Shown: one piece after another, positions 22,401-33,265 of the stretch | Position numbering within the stretch: the stretch's first letter is position 1 | Layout: each line of letters begins with the position of its first letter | NCBI RefSeq assembly: GCF_031143425.1 | Contig: NC_090437.1 | Location: 1,176,920,863 to 1,176,984,862, forward strand | Source of the DNA: Pleurodeles waltl | Taxonomy: Eukaryota > Chordata > Amphibia > Caudata > Salamandridae | Direction: 5' to 3' | Length of the DNA stretch: 64,000 nt | The notes under the pieces: model-generated | Told to the model about the DNA's origin: nothing | Databases searched by the model: none | What the model saw: only the letters and a program-made list of their open reading frames with translations | Translations under genes and position numbers: made by a program

Positions 22401-22691
22401 GGGGTCAATGAGAATTTAATAACTGCGTAGTAGTGTGCAAAATGTCTGCCCCCAGTAATCCAGATATGTAGCAGTGGAAGTGACCTCATACCGCTGCGGT
22501 TGTCGTATTGGTGTAAGGCGGTGTTCACCGCCGTGCTCCCATTCATTGGTTAGCATGGTTGTCAATGGGGAGTATGGGCCATCATGATCGCCGCTGGCAG
22601 GTGGCGGTGCACACCGCCACGGAGCGTATGCTATTTTATCACCCCAACTTCACTTGACTCCTGGATTACATGCATGCAAGTACTCCACTGA
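22401..22691. promoter_or_regulatory. Divergent promoter region between transposase and gene B (inferred)
   Basis: About 290 bp separates the transposase start (minus) and gene B (plus). It contains GGCGGTG/CACCGCC inverted motifs at 22514-22530 and 22602-22620, the same words found at the element termini and in the related MITEs. Those would be natural binding sites for the Myb-like proteins. No TATA box is evident. Function is inferred from position only. Confidence 0.35.
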
Positions 22692-25600
22692 GTGTACTGC
22701 TGTGTCCTGACTCTGGCCCTGGAAGGGGCAGGAGTGACACGGGAAAGGGCCCCGGCCTTCACCACTGAAGAACTGGAGAAGCTGGTGGACGGGGTCCTAC
22801 CCCTGTACGCCAAGCTCTATGGTCAACCAGAAGTACAGGTGAGTAGGCGGATTGGGGTGCATGGATGTGTGAAATGGTGGTAGATGGCTGTAAACATGTG
22901 TGCACGATTTGACACAGTACAGCCATGGAATGCATGACATACTGCGTGTGTGAGGTGCTGTACTGCTGTTTAAGTGTCCGTCCCATAGGGGACGTATAGC
23001 CAGCTGTATCAAATGGGCATTGTCTGACCTCTGTGTTACTTTTCTGTGTGTTCCCTACAGGTCAGCGCCCATCAGAAGAGGGGACTATGGCAGGCCATCG
23101 CCAAGGAGGTGCAGACCCTGGGGGTCTACAACCAGTGGAGCACCCACTGCAGGAAGCGGTGGGGTGACTGTAGGAGGCTGGCCTGGCTTGTAGTGGGTAC
23201 CAATGGTACTTACACCTTATGCCAGGTACAATCATCCCTTATTAGTAGAGTCTAGTAGTGTTCTAGCAGCTTAGGCTGATAGAGGTAGCTATAGCAGAGT
23301 AGGCAAGGCTGAACTAGGAGACATGCAAAGCTCATGCAATACCACTTGTATCATATAGGTACTATATCATAAGAAAGACAACACTCATAGTTACTAAAAA
23401 TAAAGGTACTTTATTTTAGTGACAATGTGCCAAAAATATATCAGAGGATATACTCCCTTAGGAGGTAAGTAACATACACAAAATATACACAACTAACCAA
23501 ATCAGGTAAGTAAAACAGTCAGAAAGTAGTGCAAACTAAGAACTAGGGGCAACACAAACCATATACTAAGAAAGTGAAATGCGCGAACCACAAATGCACC
23601 CCTAGGAAAGTGTAGTGTGTAGAGGGTCACTGGGAGTGTGAGAAAACACTAAGGGTGTAAAGGAGACCCCACCACAAGACCCTGGAAAGTAGGAGTACTA
23701 CTATTTCCCCAAAAACAGTCCTGATAAAGGATTTTGCAAGGACGACAACAGACTGCAAAGCACTGAAGACGAGTTCCCGTACCTGAAGACCTGGAAAGGA
23801 AGGGAACCAAGTCCAAGAGTCGCTAAAGTGTCCAGGGTTGTCCGGAGCCCACTAAACCCCGGAGGAAGGTGCAAAATGGCTGCCTCTGGTTAGAAGAAGC
23901 TGCAGGTTTTGCAACAACAAAAGGAGATAGGAAGTTCTTCTTCATGCAGAAGATGTACCACGGCGTACTGGAGGATGCAGAGTTGTTTCCTTGGCCAATT
24001 ACCACAAACAAGCCTTGCTACCTGCAAAAGACATGGTTGAAAAAAAAGGGTACTGCCTGGGCCCAGGAAGGACTAGGATGTTGACACTTGGGAGAGGAGA
24101 CAGAGGGTGCCCTCAGCAATGCAGAGAGCCCACGGACAGGAAGGAAGCACCCACAGAAGTCCTTGAACACGGGTTAAAGAAGACTGAACACTGCGGTCAT
24201 CTCAACACTGCAAAGAGAGGTCCCACGACACCGGAGGTCAACTCAGGGAGCTGAGCATCGCAGGACAGAGTGCTGGGGATCTAGGCTTGGCTGTGCATGC
24301 ATGATTTCATGGAAATGTGCACAGAAGCCATTGTAGCTGCAGATCTCATGGTGCACAGGATTACTGCCTGGGGATGGAAGGCAAGGACTTACCTCCTCCA
24401 AATTCGGACAGTTGGACCTCTGGACAGTCTGGGTAACTTGGGTCCACCACCTGTGTTCCAGGGGCCACACTCGTCAGGATGAGAGGGGACCCAGAGTACA
24501 GGTGAAGCTGAAGTTTGGTGCTTGCTGAAGCAGGGGGAAGATTCCGTTGACCCACGGGAGATTTCTTCAGGGCTTCCATTGAAGGGTGAAGGCAGGCAGC
24601 CCCCAGACCATGCACCACCAGGAAACAGACGAGAAAGCCGGCAGGATTAGGCACTACAATGTCACTGGTAGTCTTCTGGCTACTTTGTTGCAGTTTTGCA
24701 GGCGTCCTGGAGCAGTCAGCGGTCGATCCTTGGCAGAAGTCAAAGAGAGGAGTGTAGAGGAACCCTGATGAATTCTTGCAAGTCGCAATCTGAGGAAAAG
24801 CCCACTGGAGAGACCCTAAATAGCCCTCAGAGGAGGATTGGCCACCTAATCAGGTATGCACCTATCAGGAGGGGTCTCTAACGTCACCTGCTGGCACTGG
24901 CCACTCAGAGGCCTCCAGAGTGCCACACCTCTGGAAACAAGATGGCAGAGGTGTGAGACACACTGGAGGAGCTCTGGGCACCACCCCTCGGGTGGTGATG
25001 GACAGGGGAGTGGTAACTCCCCTTTCCTTTGTCCAGTTTCGTGCCAGAGCAGGGACTGGGGGTTCCCTAAACCGGTGTAAACCGGTGTAGACTGGCTTAT
25101 GCAAGGAGTGAGCCATCTGTTCCATTCAAAGCATTTCCAGAGGTTAGGAGAGGCTACCCTTCCCCAGCCTTTAACACCTATTTCCAAAGAGAGAGTGTGG
25201 AACACCCTGCTCTCAGAGGAAATGCTTTGTTCTGCCTTCCTGGGACTTGTTTGCCCAGACCCCAGGAGGGCAGAACCCTGTCTGTGGGGTGGCAGCAACT
25301 GTGGCTGCAGAGAAAGCCCCAGAGAGCTGTTTTGGCAGTACTGGGGGTCCATAGTGGAGCCCCCAAGATGCATGGAATTGGCTCCCCAATACCAGATTTG
25401 GAATAGGGGGACGAATCCATGATCTTAGACATGTCACATGGCTATATTTGGAGTTACCATTGTGAAGCTACATATAGGTATTGACCTATATGTAGTGCAC
25501 GCGTGTAATGGTGTCCCCGCACTCACAAAGTCCAGGGAAATGGCCCTGAACTATGTGGGGGCACCTTTGCTAGTGCAAGGTTGCCCTCACACTTAGTAAC

Positions 25601-27220
25601 TTTGCACCTAACCTTCAGCAAGTGAAGGTTAGACATATAGGTGCAAAAACAACATAGGTTAGACATATAGGTGACTTATAAGTTACTTAAGTGCAGTGAA
25701 AATGACTGTGAAATAACGTGTGCGTTATTTCACTCAGGCTGCAATGGCAGTCCTATGTAAAGGTTTGTCTGAGCTCCCTATGGATGGCAAAAGAAATGCT
25801 GCATCCCATATGGATCTCCTGGAACCCCAATGCCCTAAGTACCTAGGTAGCATATACTGGGGACTTAAAAGTATGCCAATTGAAATTGGTAAATGTAGTC
25901 ACTAGACTATGGTGACAAATGTAAAGGCAGAGAGAGCATGAGCACTGAGGTTCTGATTAGCAGAGCCTCAGTGACACAGTTAGGCACTACACAGGCATAC
26001 GCATTTAGGCCACAGACTATGAGCACTGGGGTCCTGGCTAGCAGGATCCCAGTGAGATAGACAAAAACATACTGACATACATGTAAAATTGGGGGTAACA
26101 TGCCAAGAAAGATGGTACTTTCCTACAAGGACCTGCAGCGTTGGGCCAGGAAGACCTGTGAGGCCCAGCTGGGCAAGTCCTACCAACAAGGAAGGGGTGC
26201 CCGTTGGGCACTGACCCCCCTAATGTGCCAAATTCTGGCTCGGGCGTATCCAGACTTGGATGGGTGCTTGAAGGCTGCACAGCAGACAAAAGGGGGTGAG
26301 TACAGAGACCATTGTATGCCTCCTTGATGGATGTCTGAGGGTGCTGTAGTAGGTATGGTGTCTAGTGGCAGGGACTCTGACAGATGTCATTTGGCATATT
26401 GGCCCCCATGGGCATTTAGATGATAAGGGACAGGTCTGCAGTTCTTCAGGTCCTTCTGTGATGTTGGAGATGGATGTATACCAGGGTTGTGGCCAATAGT
26501 GAGCTGCATAGCCATGAGTATAGCTGTAGGTGCTGGATGGTGGAATATTTGCTGGGTGGGAGTATGTGTGAACCATTTATGTACATCCATTCAGCTATTT
26601 ATAAATGTCTCTCCTGTTTCGTCTCCCCACCCCTGTTCTCCTGTGTTGTCTGTGTACATCAGCATCATCTGGCGAGGGAGCAGTGGCATCAGCGAGTGGT
26701 GATGCAGCAGCCCACGGTTCTAAGGAGGCAGAGTCGAGCGACGCCAAGGGGACCAGTGGGTTGGAGGGCGAGGGGAGTACCACGGGGGAGGCAACTACCA
26801 CTGGAGGTAGTGATTCTGACACCTTCTCAGATGGGAGCTCCCTGGTGGTGGTGGACCCTAGTGGGACCACCCATTCTTTGTCATCATCCGCCACCCCCAT
26901 ACCATCACCGCCCTCCCAGTTGCTCCCCACCCAGTTGCCCGTGCCTGCTCACCCTGAAGGGTGAACGTCTCCTTCGTCCCAGGCACCTCATCCCCTGCCC
27001 CAGTCAGCCATCCTGCCCTGATGGAGGAGGCTGTTGACCTCCAAAGGACCATCTCTGTAAGGCAGACAACCATCGTCAATGCCATCCCGGGGCTAGCATC
27101 ACAGGTGCAGCAGACCAATGCCTACCTGGATGGCATTCACAGTGCCATGTCTGGCCTACAGAGATCTTTTCAGGCTCTGGCATCCTCATGGCGGCAGCCA
27201 GTGTCCCTGGTCTTTCCGAC
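22692..27220 (+). pseudogene. Harbinger-associated Myb/SANT-like protein B, multi-exon
   Basis: The first exon encodes RAPAFTTEELEKLVDGVLP and ends at CAG with donor GTGAGT (22839). The next exon begins after CTACAG at 23061 (VSAHQKRGLWQAIAKEV, STHCRKRWGD). It is cut by an LTR-like insertion and resumes at 26133 (LQRWARKTCEAQLGKSYQQG) up to donor GTGAG at 26296. The following exon starts at 26663 (ASSGEGAVASASGDAAAHGS) and is Ser/Thr/acid-rich. A further segment at about 26980-27220 has EEAVDLQRTISVRQTTIVNA and a coiled-coil-like helix. Splice phases match across the first three junctions. A frame change near 26964 may be a small indel or intron. The SANT-like domain aligns with that of protein A, so A and B are paralogues. 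The N-terminus is uncertain, with no ATG in frame close by. Confidence 0.75.
23169..26127 (-). mobile_element. Long non-coding LTR-like unit inserted in a gene B exon
   Basis: The ends are TGTAGGAGGCTGG on the left and CTTTCCTACA on the right, so both strands begin TGTAGGA and end TCCTACA (TG...CA type). It interrupts a coding exon precisely: codons ...RKRWGD stop at 23168 and LQRWARK resumes at 26133. The flanking pentamers GTGAC and AGGAC suggest a diverged 5-bp duplication. The 2.96-kb interior has no retroviral-type domain. An AATAAA lies on both strands near 23400. A short internal duplication (AGGTTAGACATATAGGTG) occurs at 25626-25672. It is best explained as a long solo LTR, orientation tentative. 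Confidence 0.75.
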
Positions 27221-27289
27221 CCCCCTCCCAGCACCTCCACCCCTTCCAGCTCCCCACTCCCTTCACTTATCCCAAGCACACATTCTAAC

Positions 27290-27760
27290 AGTCATGCACA
27301 CACCTCAACACACAAGAAGCACACAGAGAAACACAAGCACCACACTTCCCACAACAGGCATAGACACAGCCAACATACAAAGGCACACACAACAACATCC
27401 ACTTACCCCAGTGTGTCCGCCTCTTCCTCCTCCCTGTCTGTCACCGCTACATGCAGACTCACAGGCACTGCACCTTCATTCACTGTTTCTGGCCCCATTC
27501 TTGCAGTCACCACAACATCAGACATCCAGTCATGCACTCCAGACATCCAAACAACATCCATTTACACTGGCAGCCTGTTGTGTCCCACTGTGTCCACCCC
27601 CCCTCCTCCCAAGACACTCAAACATTCCTATCCTAGACACCCACCCAACACACATCCACCACACCTTAGCATACAGTACAGTCACCTGCATCCACGTCAC
27701 GCGCACCTACACCTGTTACGACCACTCCCTCTACCTCCTCTCCCACACCTCCCTCCAGGT
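27290..27760. repeat. CA/CCT-rich low-complexity tract in the 3' part of gene B
   Basis: Interspersed ACACA, CATCCA and CCTCC words with strong C-over-G bias on the plus strand. Long ORFs here are compositional. The matching tract in copy 2 is at about 55210-55800 and 56400-56950 on the opposite strand. Confidence 0.8.
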
Positions 27761-28880
27761 CCACCCCGATTGCCCCAAATAATTTTTTCCTATCCTGTGT
27801 AGACCTTTTTGAACCCACTGTCCCACCCTGTCTTGCCCCTAAACGTGCCCACCTCCTTGCCCTGTCCACTCCTCCCACGTCCCAGTCCGGCCCTCTCCGC
27901 CCTTCACATTCCCGTGCACCGTACCCTGTGAGCAAGCGACACCATGTTGGCCCAGGTACATCTGCCGCACCCCAGTCCAAGGGTTCTCCCACACCTTCCA
28001 AGACAAAGACCAAACCCCCTCCACCTCCCAAATGGAAGCCCAAGCCCCCCCTCCCAGACGTAAGTCACCACCCCGCCACCCCCTGCTCCCTGAGGTGCCT
28101 GGCTGCCCCATTGATGCCCCTTTATGTGCACATGTAGGAGCCAAGTTGGGGCCATTTAGGCCCATCAGCATTTTAGCTAAGGACTGGCCATTAGCCTAAT
28201 GTGGACATGCTGTTGCTCCTGGAGCATTAATAAAGTTTGTGTGCCCAGTGTTGGTGTTGGCACACTCTGGATCAGTGGTTCCTCGTTTCATTGTGGGGGG
28301 GTGTTGTGCACATTTGGGCAGGTTTAATTGTGTCGGGTAAGTACCTCTTGCTCTGGGGTGTATGGCATGTGCTGCTGTGAGGGATTGTGGGTGCATTGTG
28401 GAATGGGTGGAGTGGGTGGGTTTGTAACTGTGCCCTTTCTTCCCTTGTTTAGTAGGTTGCGGTACTTACCATCATCGTCTTCGTCGGCTGTCTCAGTCAT
28501 GGAGGTATATGGCAAGGAGCAGGACTGGCATGATTTGCAACTCTCTCTCCATGTCTGCTTTGGCGTGTGGTGTGAGCCTCCGGTGAGTGTTTCCTTTTAT
28601 TTGGTTTGTTTCCACCTGGCTTTGCGTGGTGGAGGTTCCTGCCCCGGAACTGATGGTGATCCAGTGCTTCATTATTTGTTGGGCGGATAGGGCCTTTCCG
28701 TCGGCCTGTGGGCGGCCTATTCTGTCATTGTCGGCACTCCTCTGCTGGTGGTGAGTGTTTTTCAGGCTCCCTGTTTTTTATGTGCTTCATTATTTGGTGG
28801 CCCAGACCGCCTGACTGTTGGTGGTAGTTACCGTCACCACCGGCAGTGCGGTCTTTCCCGCCGTGTTCATAATGAGGGCC
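27761..28880 (+). other. 3' region of the Harbinger-like element
   Basis: A conserved Lys/Pro-rich segment (PSKTKTKPPPPPKWKPKPPL at 27997-28056) has a counterpart on the minus strand of copy 2 near 56030-56110. It may be the true C-terminus of protein B or a structural tract. The terminal 100 bp contain GGTGGTGAGTG and inverted GGCGGT motifs leading to the AATGAGGGCC end. Confidence 0.5.
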
Positions 28881-29377
28881 AAAGTCTTTTGCCATTTTTA
28901 CAGCAAAGTCTTTAAGCATAGGTTTGACACAATGTTAACCTTGCCGAGCTGTAAAATGACAAAAGCCATTTACCACTCCAGGCACAGTATTACAGCTTTG
29001 GACTGGTAAAATGCCATCCAAACCAACCTGGAATGAGTAAAAGCAACCCCTGACACATGTTTTGCTCTCATAAGAGCTCTTCAGAGAGATTTAGCTTTGT
29101 CAAGACACAAGGGAGCACCCAGTATAAGTCAAAACAAATCCCTTTCAGTGTTAGAGTGACGCATAAATCCTGTAAAAGAAAAGAGAACTGTGGGTAGTTC
29201 CCAAGTTTTTAACCTATCTAGCTCGGCGTGGATAGCACTGTGCTGATCCTATGCTTAAAAACTTTGCTAGATAAACAGACATTTGAGGTGAGCAAATCTA
29301 GAGTGTTGCTGGTGTTGTAGGGTGCTCCTTACTGGAGCTGCTTTCCACCTAAACTTAGGAACTACCCAGAGTTCTCT

Positions 29378-29380
<3 letters not shown>
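28881..29380. mobile_element. PLE terminal-repeat fragment, right flank of the Harbinger element
   Basis: It contains a diverged copy of the unit CAAAGTTTTTAAGCATAGG in direct orientation (28901-28922). A segment matching 14092-14150 lies at 29141-29195, and an inverted copy of the 14152-14250 unit at about 29205-29310. A hammerhead-like motif lies at 29051-29088 on the minus strand. Confidence 0.65.
29048..29090 (-). ncRNA. Decayed hammerhead ribozyme
   Basis: Minus strand: CTGAAGA (29084-29078), then a perfect stem II hairpin GCTCT-TATG-AGAGC (29077-29064). Next comes CAAAAC where GAAAC is expected, so G12 is lost in a CpG-decay pattern. ACATGTGTC follows. Stem III can be read as AC/GT with an ATGT loop. 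Unlike the other PLE hammerheads here there is no extra A before stem II. Confidence 0.65.
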
Positions 29381-29383
<3 letters not shown>

Positions 29384-29430
<47 letters not shown>

Positions 29431-29444
29431 TATATATATTATAA

Positions 29445-29490
<46 letters not shown>
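29384..29490. repeat. (TA)n microsatellite
   Basis: About 100 bp of TA dinucleotides with one TTATAAATATAC interruption, directly between two PLE-derived fragments. Confidence 0.95.
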
Positions 29491-29493
<3 letters not shown>

Positions 29494-29559
29494 AAAAGAA
29501 AAAGGGATTGTACTTGCACACTCAGGATTCAAGAAAAATTAAGTTTATTCCAAAAAACA

Positions 29560-29599
29560 CACAACGCGTTTCGGCTGTCACAGCAGCCTTGATCACATG
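29560..29599 (-). ncRNA. Hammerhead ribozyme with swapped core pair G3-C8
   Basis: On the minus strand GTGATCA (29596-29590) stands where CUGANGA is expected, so core C3 and G8 are exchanged to G3 and C8. One extra A, stem II GGCTG...CAGCC, GAAAC and the palindrome ACGCGT (29569-29564) follow, then T and a 3-bp stem I (GTG with CAT, one wobble). The C3-G8 pair is a known tertiary contact that tolerates inversion, so this is a compensatory variant. The same GTGATCAAGG wording occurs at 13754. Confidence 0.7.
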
Positions 29600-29699
29600 A
29601 TATATATATTTCACCAACAGTCACTACATAGCACACAGGAACTAAGATTTACCAGCTTCTCGCCACAAGAATGACACCAGCACCGTCAATCAGTTTGAA

Positions 29700-30560
29700 A
29701 GGTATCTTCTTTATTTCATAATGTGAATACAAAGTGCAAAAGTGCTAATCCAAACAAATATGGCAACGCGTTTCGGCCTGATCCTTTCATTTGACTACCT
29801 GCATCAAATCGCCTGATGTATCGTATATTGTTTGTTTTTAATTCATAATTTTGCATTCTAGCTATCAGTAATTCATTTCTTTTACGTTGAATTGCTCTTT
29901 TTAATGCATCATTTAAGACTGAGCTCAGGTATCCTCTTTTGTAGAATCTCTTCTACATATCATCCATTTGGATTTTCAATTCTGTTTCTTCTGTGCAATT
30001 ACGTTTTACTTTCAGAAATTCTTCATATGGTACACTCCACTTTAACGCCTTTGGAAGTCAACTATTTGCATGTAACAAGCTATTTGCACTTGTTGGTTTT
30101 CTATGCATTTTTGTGCAAACTCTTCCATTGTTAATATACACCCCAATGTCTAAATAGTTGATCTCCAGATCACTTATTTCATATGTGAACCTCAGCTGTT
30201 GGGGGTTATCATTTAAAGATGTTATAACTTGCATTAAGGGCTCTTTTTCCCCTTCCCATATAAGGAGGAGATCTTCGATGTAGCGTACCCACAAAATGAA
30301 GTGATTTTTAAATTTCTTAATTATTCTCTTGGCACACCACCTGTGATTCCCACATGTCCATCAACAAGTTTGCATATGTTGGTGCAAATGAAGTCCCCAT
30401 AGCTGTTCCTTGCTCTTGTAAGTAATATTTACCATAAAATATGAAGACATTGTGGGTCAAACAATACTGCAGCATTTCCATTAACATTTCTGAGTCTTCC
30501 AGCCCATCTTTATGTTTGATTGAGGTGTAAAGAGAAACAACATCATTTGTGGCCATTATG
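29700..30560 (-). pseudogene. PLE reverse transcriptase fragment with decayed hammerhead downstream
   Basis: Minus-strand frames, in order: DVVSLYTSIKHKDGL (about 30540-30500), EQGTAMGTSFAPTYANLLMD (about 30415-30355), a frame break, then RYIEDLLLIWEG (about 30285-30250), LEINYLDIGVYI (about 30165) and a C-terminal RT part to about 29850. The YIDD box is YIED, so one catalytic Asp is Glu. The N-terminal RT and the endonuclease are missing. Downstream on the same strand near 29765-29830 is a weak hammerhead-like motif with GAAACGCGTTGCC. The fragment begins at a (TA)n tract. It resembles the family of the pseudogene at 9047-11520. Confidence 0.85.
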
Positions 30561-30565
30561 TAGTT

Positions 30566-30566
30566 G

Positions 30567-30599
<33 letters not shown>
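30566..30599. repeat. (TA)n microsatellite
   Basis: Short TA run that serves as the insertion site of the LTR-like unit beginning at 30600. Confidence 0.9.
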
Positions 30600-30605
<6 letters not shown>

Positions 30606-32974
30606 ACCTGGCATCCATGGCGTGGTCTCCCTTAACATTTTGCCTCCGCTTCCCTGGTTGTTGCTGTGTGCTGGTACTCTGGGAACTTTACCACTACTGA
30701 CCAGTGCTAAAGTGCAAGTGCTCCCTATGTGAAATGTATGTGTAATTGGCTTTTCCATAATTAGCATATTGGATTTACTAGTAAGTCCCTAATAAAGTGC
30801 ACTAGAGGTGCCTAGGGCATGCGAATCAAATGCTACTAGTGAGCCTGCAGCACTGATTGTGCCACCAACATGAATAGCCCTGTAAACATGTCTCAGACCT
30901 GCCACTGCAGTGTCTGTGTGGGCAGTTTTAAACTGTCAATTTGACCTGGCAAGTGTACCCACTTACCAGGCTGAAACCTTCCCTTTTTGTACATGTAAGG
31001 CACCCCTAAGGTAGGCCCTATGTAGCCCCAAGGGCAGGGTGCAGTGTATCCTAAAGGTAGGGCAAGTGATGGTGTATGAAAACATGTCCTTACAGGGAAA
31101 TACAGCCAAATTCAGTTTTCACTGTTGCAAGGCCTATCTCTCTCATAGGGTAACATGGGGGCTGCCTTTAAAGATGTTTTAAATTGCAGTTTCCCTTTGA
31201 GAGCAGATAGAAATGTGGAGTTTGGGGTCTCTGAACTCACAATTTAAAAATACATATTTTAGTGAAGTTGTTTTTTAGATTGTTAGTTTGAAATTGCCAC
31301 TTTTAGAAAGTGGCCATTTTCTTATTTAAACCATTCTGTGACTCTGCCTGTTTGTGGATTCCTTGTCTGGGTCAGACTGACAGTTGGGCTATTTGTGCAA
31401 CTACACTAGACAGTGACAGTGCTTTTATATTCATAAGGTACTGTTTGGGGGTAAAACTATTTATTTGGGGTGACTTTTGTCCAGTCCTATGTAATAAATG
31501 ACAAGTTAATTTAGAAATCGAATTTTCTGTGAAAATTCTGGTTTAATGTAGACTATACTGTAGAATTCGATGGGGATGGTTGTGGTGTAACCTGCATATG
31601 CTGATGGGCCATCTGGGCTAGACTGAAGGAAGGAGTGGTCACTTACACCTGAAAGGGCTGCACCTGCCCTCACACAAAGTAGTCTCCAACCCCCTGGTGT
31701 GCGTTTGGAGCCAGGCCTGGGCAAGACAGGATCCTGTAAACCACAGAAACTTTTATTTGAAGTTGGGTAACTTCAAAGGTAGAAAGGGGTATGAGTATTG
31801 GACCCAAAACCCCAGACTTCAGATTAATTAAATGATTCAAGAGGAAGCTCTGCCAAGAGAAGAGCTGAGGAGAAGTGCTGCCCCTCCCTGTGACTGTGCT
31901 TTGCTGGGCTATCCTGCAGTTGCTGCTTCTGCCTGTGAAAGGAAAAAAAGACTGGACTTTGTTGTGCATTCCTGCTTGAGAGGTATCTCCAAAGGCTTAG
32001 ACTGAGCTTGCCTCCTGTTTTTGAAGCCTCAGGGACAGCGAAGGCTTCACCAACCAGTCTCTAAGCCTGTATGCTGTGTACTCTAGCTTGCCAGAGAGTG
32101 CCATTCCAGTTCCTGGGCCCCTGGAAGTGGATTTCTGGTGAATATCCTGTGAAATGATGCCAGACGACTCCATGCGACTTCGCTAAGGACACCGCTGAAC
32201 GAAGCCTGTAACGCCACCTACACCTGGATCCATGGACCTCCTGAGCCACAACAACCCCACCGTGATGCTGTGACATGATCGCAACCCCAGTAGGTCACCC
32301 GCAGCATCATGACTTTGCCAGACTACGACTTTGCAGGAGGTGCCAAGGAACCAACTCCTCACAACCGAGACCGCCTCACCTCTACCGCTCCACAGCAAGG
32401 ACCCAACACCTTTTCAGGAAGCCTCGACTCCTTCGTCCTGCAGCACCGGAACCAGCGATTCATTGGATCCAGTGATGCCTCACTCCTGACTCCCTGCACC
32501 AACCTGTTTTCCACACATTTTGCTAAGGTACTGAACCTGGGGGTTTGTGTGACCCCGGAAATTAAGCCAGTGACATTGCATTGTGAGAAACAACTCGGTC
32601 ATGACGCCACTTGAACATCAGATTGCAGCATTTGTGCCTCTTGGCACTATTTTTGTATTTTTAATTGCTAAAGACATATTTGTAAATGTTCATTGTGGAT
32701 TTTTATCGTATTTTGTCTTCTTATATTTAGTTAAATATTTACTATTTTTCAAAACCCTTGTGGTGTTCATTTTGGAGTGTTTCTGTGTATTACTGTGTGT
32801 GTTTGTACAAATACTTTACACATTGCCTCTGGGTTAAGCCTTTCTGCTCGTGCCAAGTTACCAAGAATGTGAGGGGGGTAACCGGGTGTGTTTCTCTTTT
32901 ACCCTGATTAGAGTGAGGGTCCTTGCTGGGACAGGGGGCAACCTGACTGCCAACCAAAGACCCCACTTCTAACA
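30600..32974. mobile_element. Non-coding LTR-like unit, family B copy 1
   Basis: The start (A)GTTAGACCTGG and end ACTTCTAACA give inverted TGTTAGA/TCTAACA-type termini. TA-rich flanks may include a short duplication. The unit is colinear with 46729-49570. Shared blocks include CCAGTGCTAAAGTGCA, AGGCACCCCTAAGGTAGGCC-type words and, near the end, CAACCTGACTGCC. About 2.4 kb long, it has no protein domain. It resembles a long solo LTR. ORFs at 31506-32837 are not convincing. Confidence 0.75.
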
Positions 32975-33252
32975 TATCTATATATATTTTTTTTATTCAT
33001 GGTGGAACCTTCACAAATTTACACCGAGGGCCACGGTGAGGCCTGTGTTGGATATGCGGATGTCGCATGTGTGAAAAGAATGCTTTTAGGCAATTTCTTT
33101 CCCATCATACCTACTTTTGGCACCTCTGTATCACAAATGTGGGGCAAGGGAACCTCTACTCTGACCCCTTCATGTAAAGTGCAGGCTACTTTTCAGCCTC
33201 AGGGGCCATTTCCCAATTCATGAAATGGCAGCTGCAACCTCCCTGCCAGGTT
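32975..33252. other. Intergenic DNA flanking the intact PLE
   Basis: No gene seen. Together with 41445 onward it is the pre-insertion target region: GCCAGGT[tacaatcagccaat]CACAATG is continuous if the PLE is removed. Confidence 0.6.
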
Positions 33253-33265
33253 ACAATCAGCCAAT
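33253..33265. repeat. Left target-site duplication of the intact PLE
   Basis: ACAATCAGCCAAT is identical to 41432-41444. A preceding T on both sides makes 14 bp possible. Confidence 0.9.

Larger units (their letters stand above)
14256..28880. mobile_element. Three-gene Harbinger-like DNA transposon, copy 1
   Basis: The left end GGGGGTCATTATGGACATGG (14256-14275) is homologous to the reverse complement of the right end (GGCCCTCATTATGAACACGG, 28861-28880). Both ends are flanked by AAA, a 3-bp target duplication. Inside lie three genes: Myb/SANT-like A (plus, 14764-20789), a HARBI1-like transposase (minus, 22400-21084) and Myb/SANT-like B (plus, 22692 to about 27220). Typical Harbinger elements carry one Myb-like gene and one transposase. 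The same three-gene order recurs inverted at 54711-64000. Later insertions are a PLE (15253-19499) with an internal MITE, and an LTR-like unit (23169-26127). Without insertions the element would be roughly 7.4 kb. All three genes carry lesions, so this copy is not autonomous now. Confidence 0.8.
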
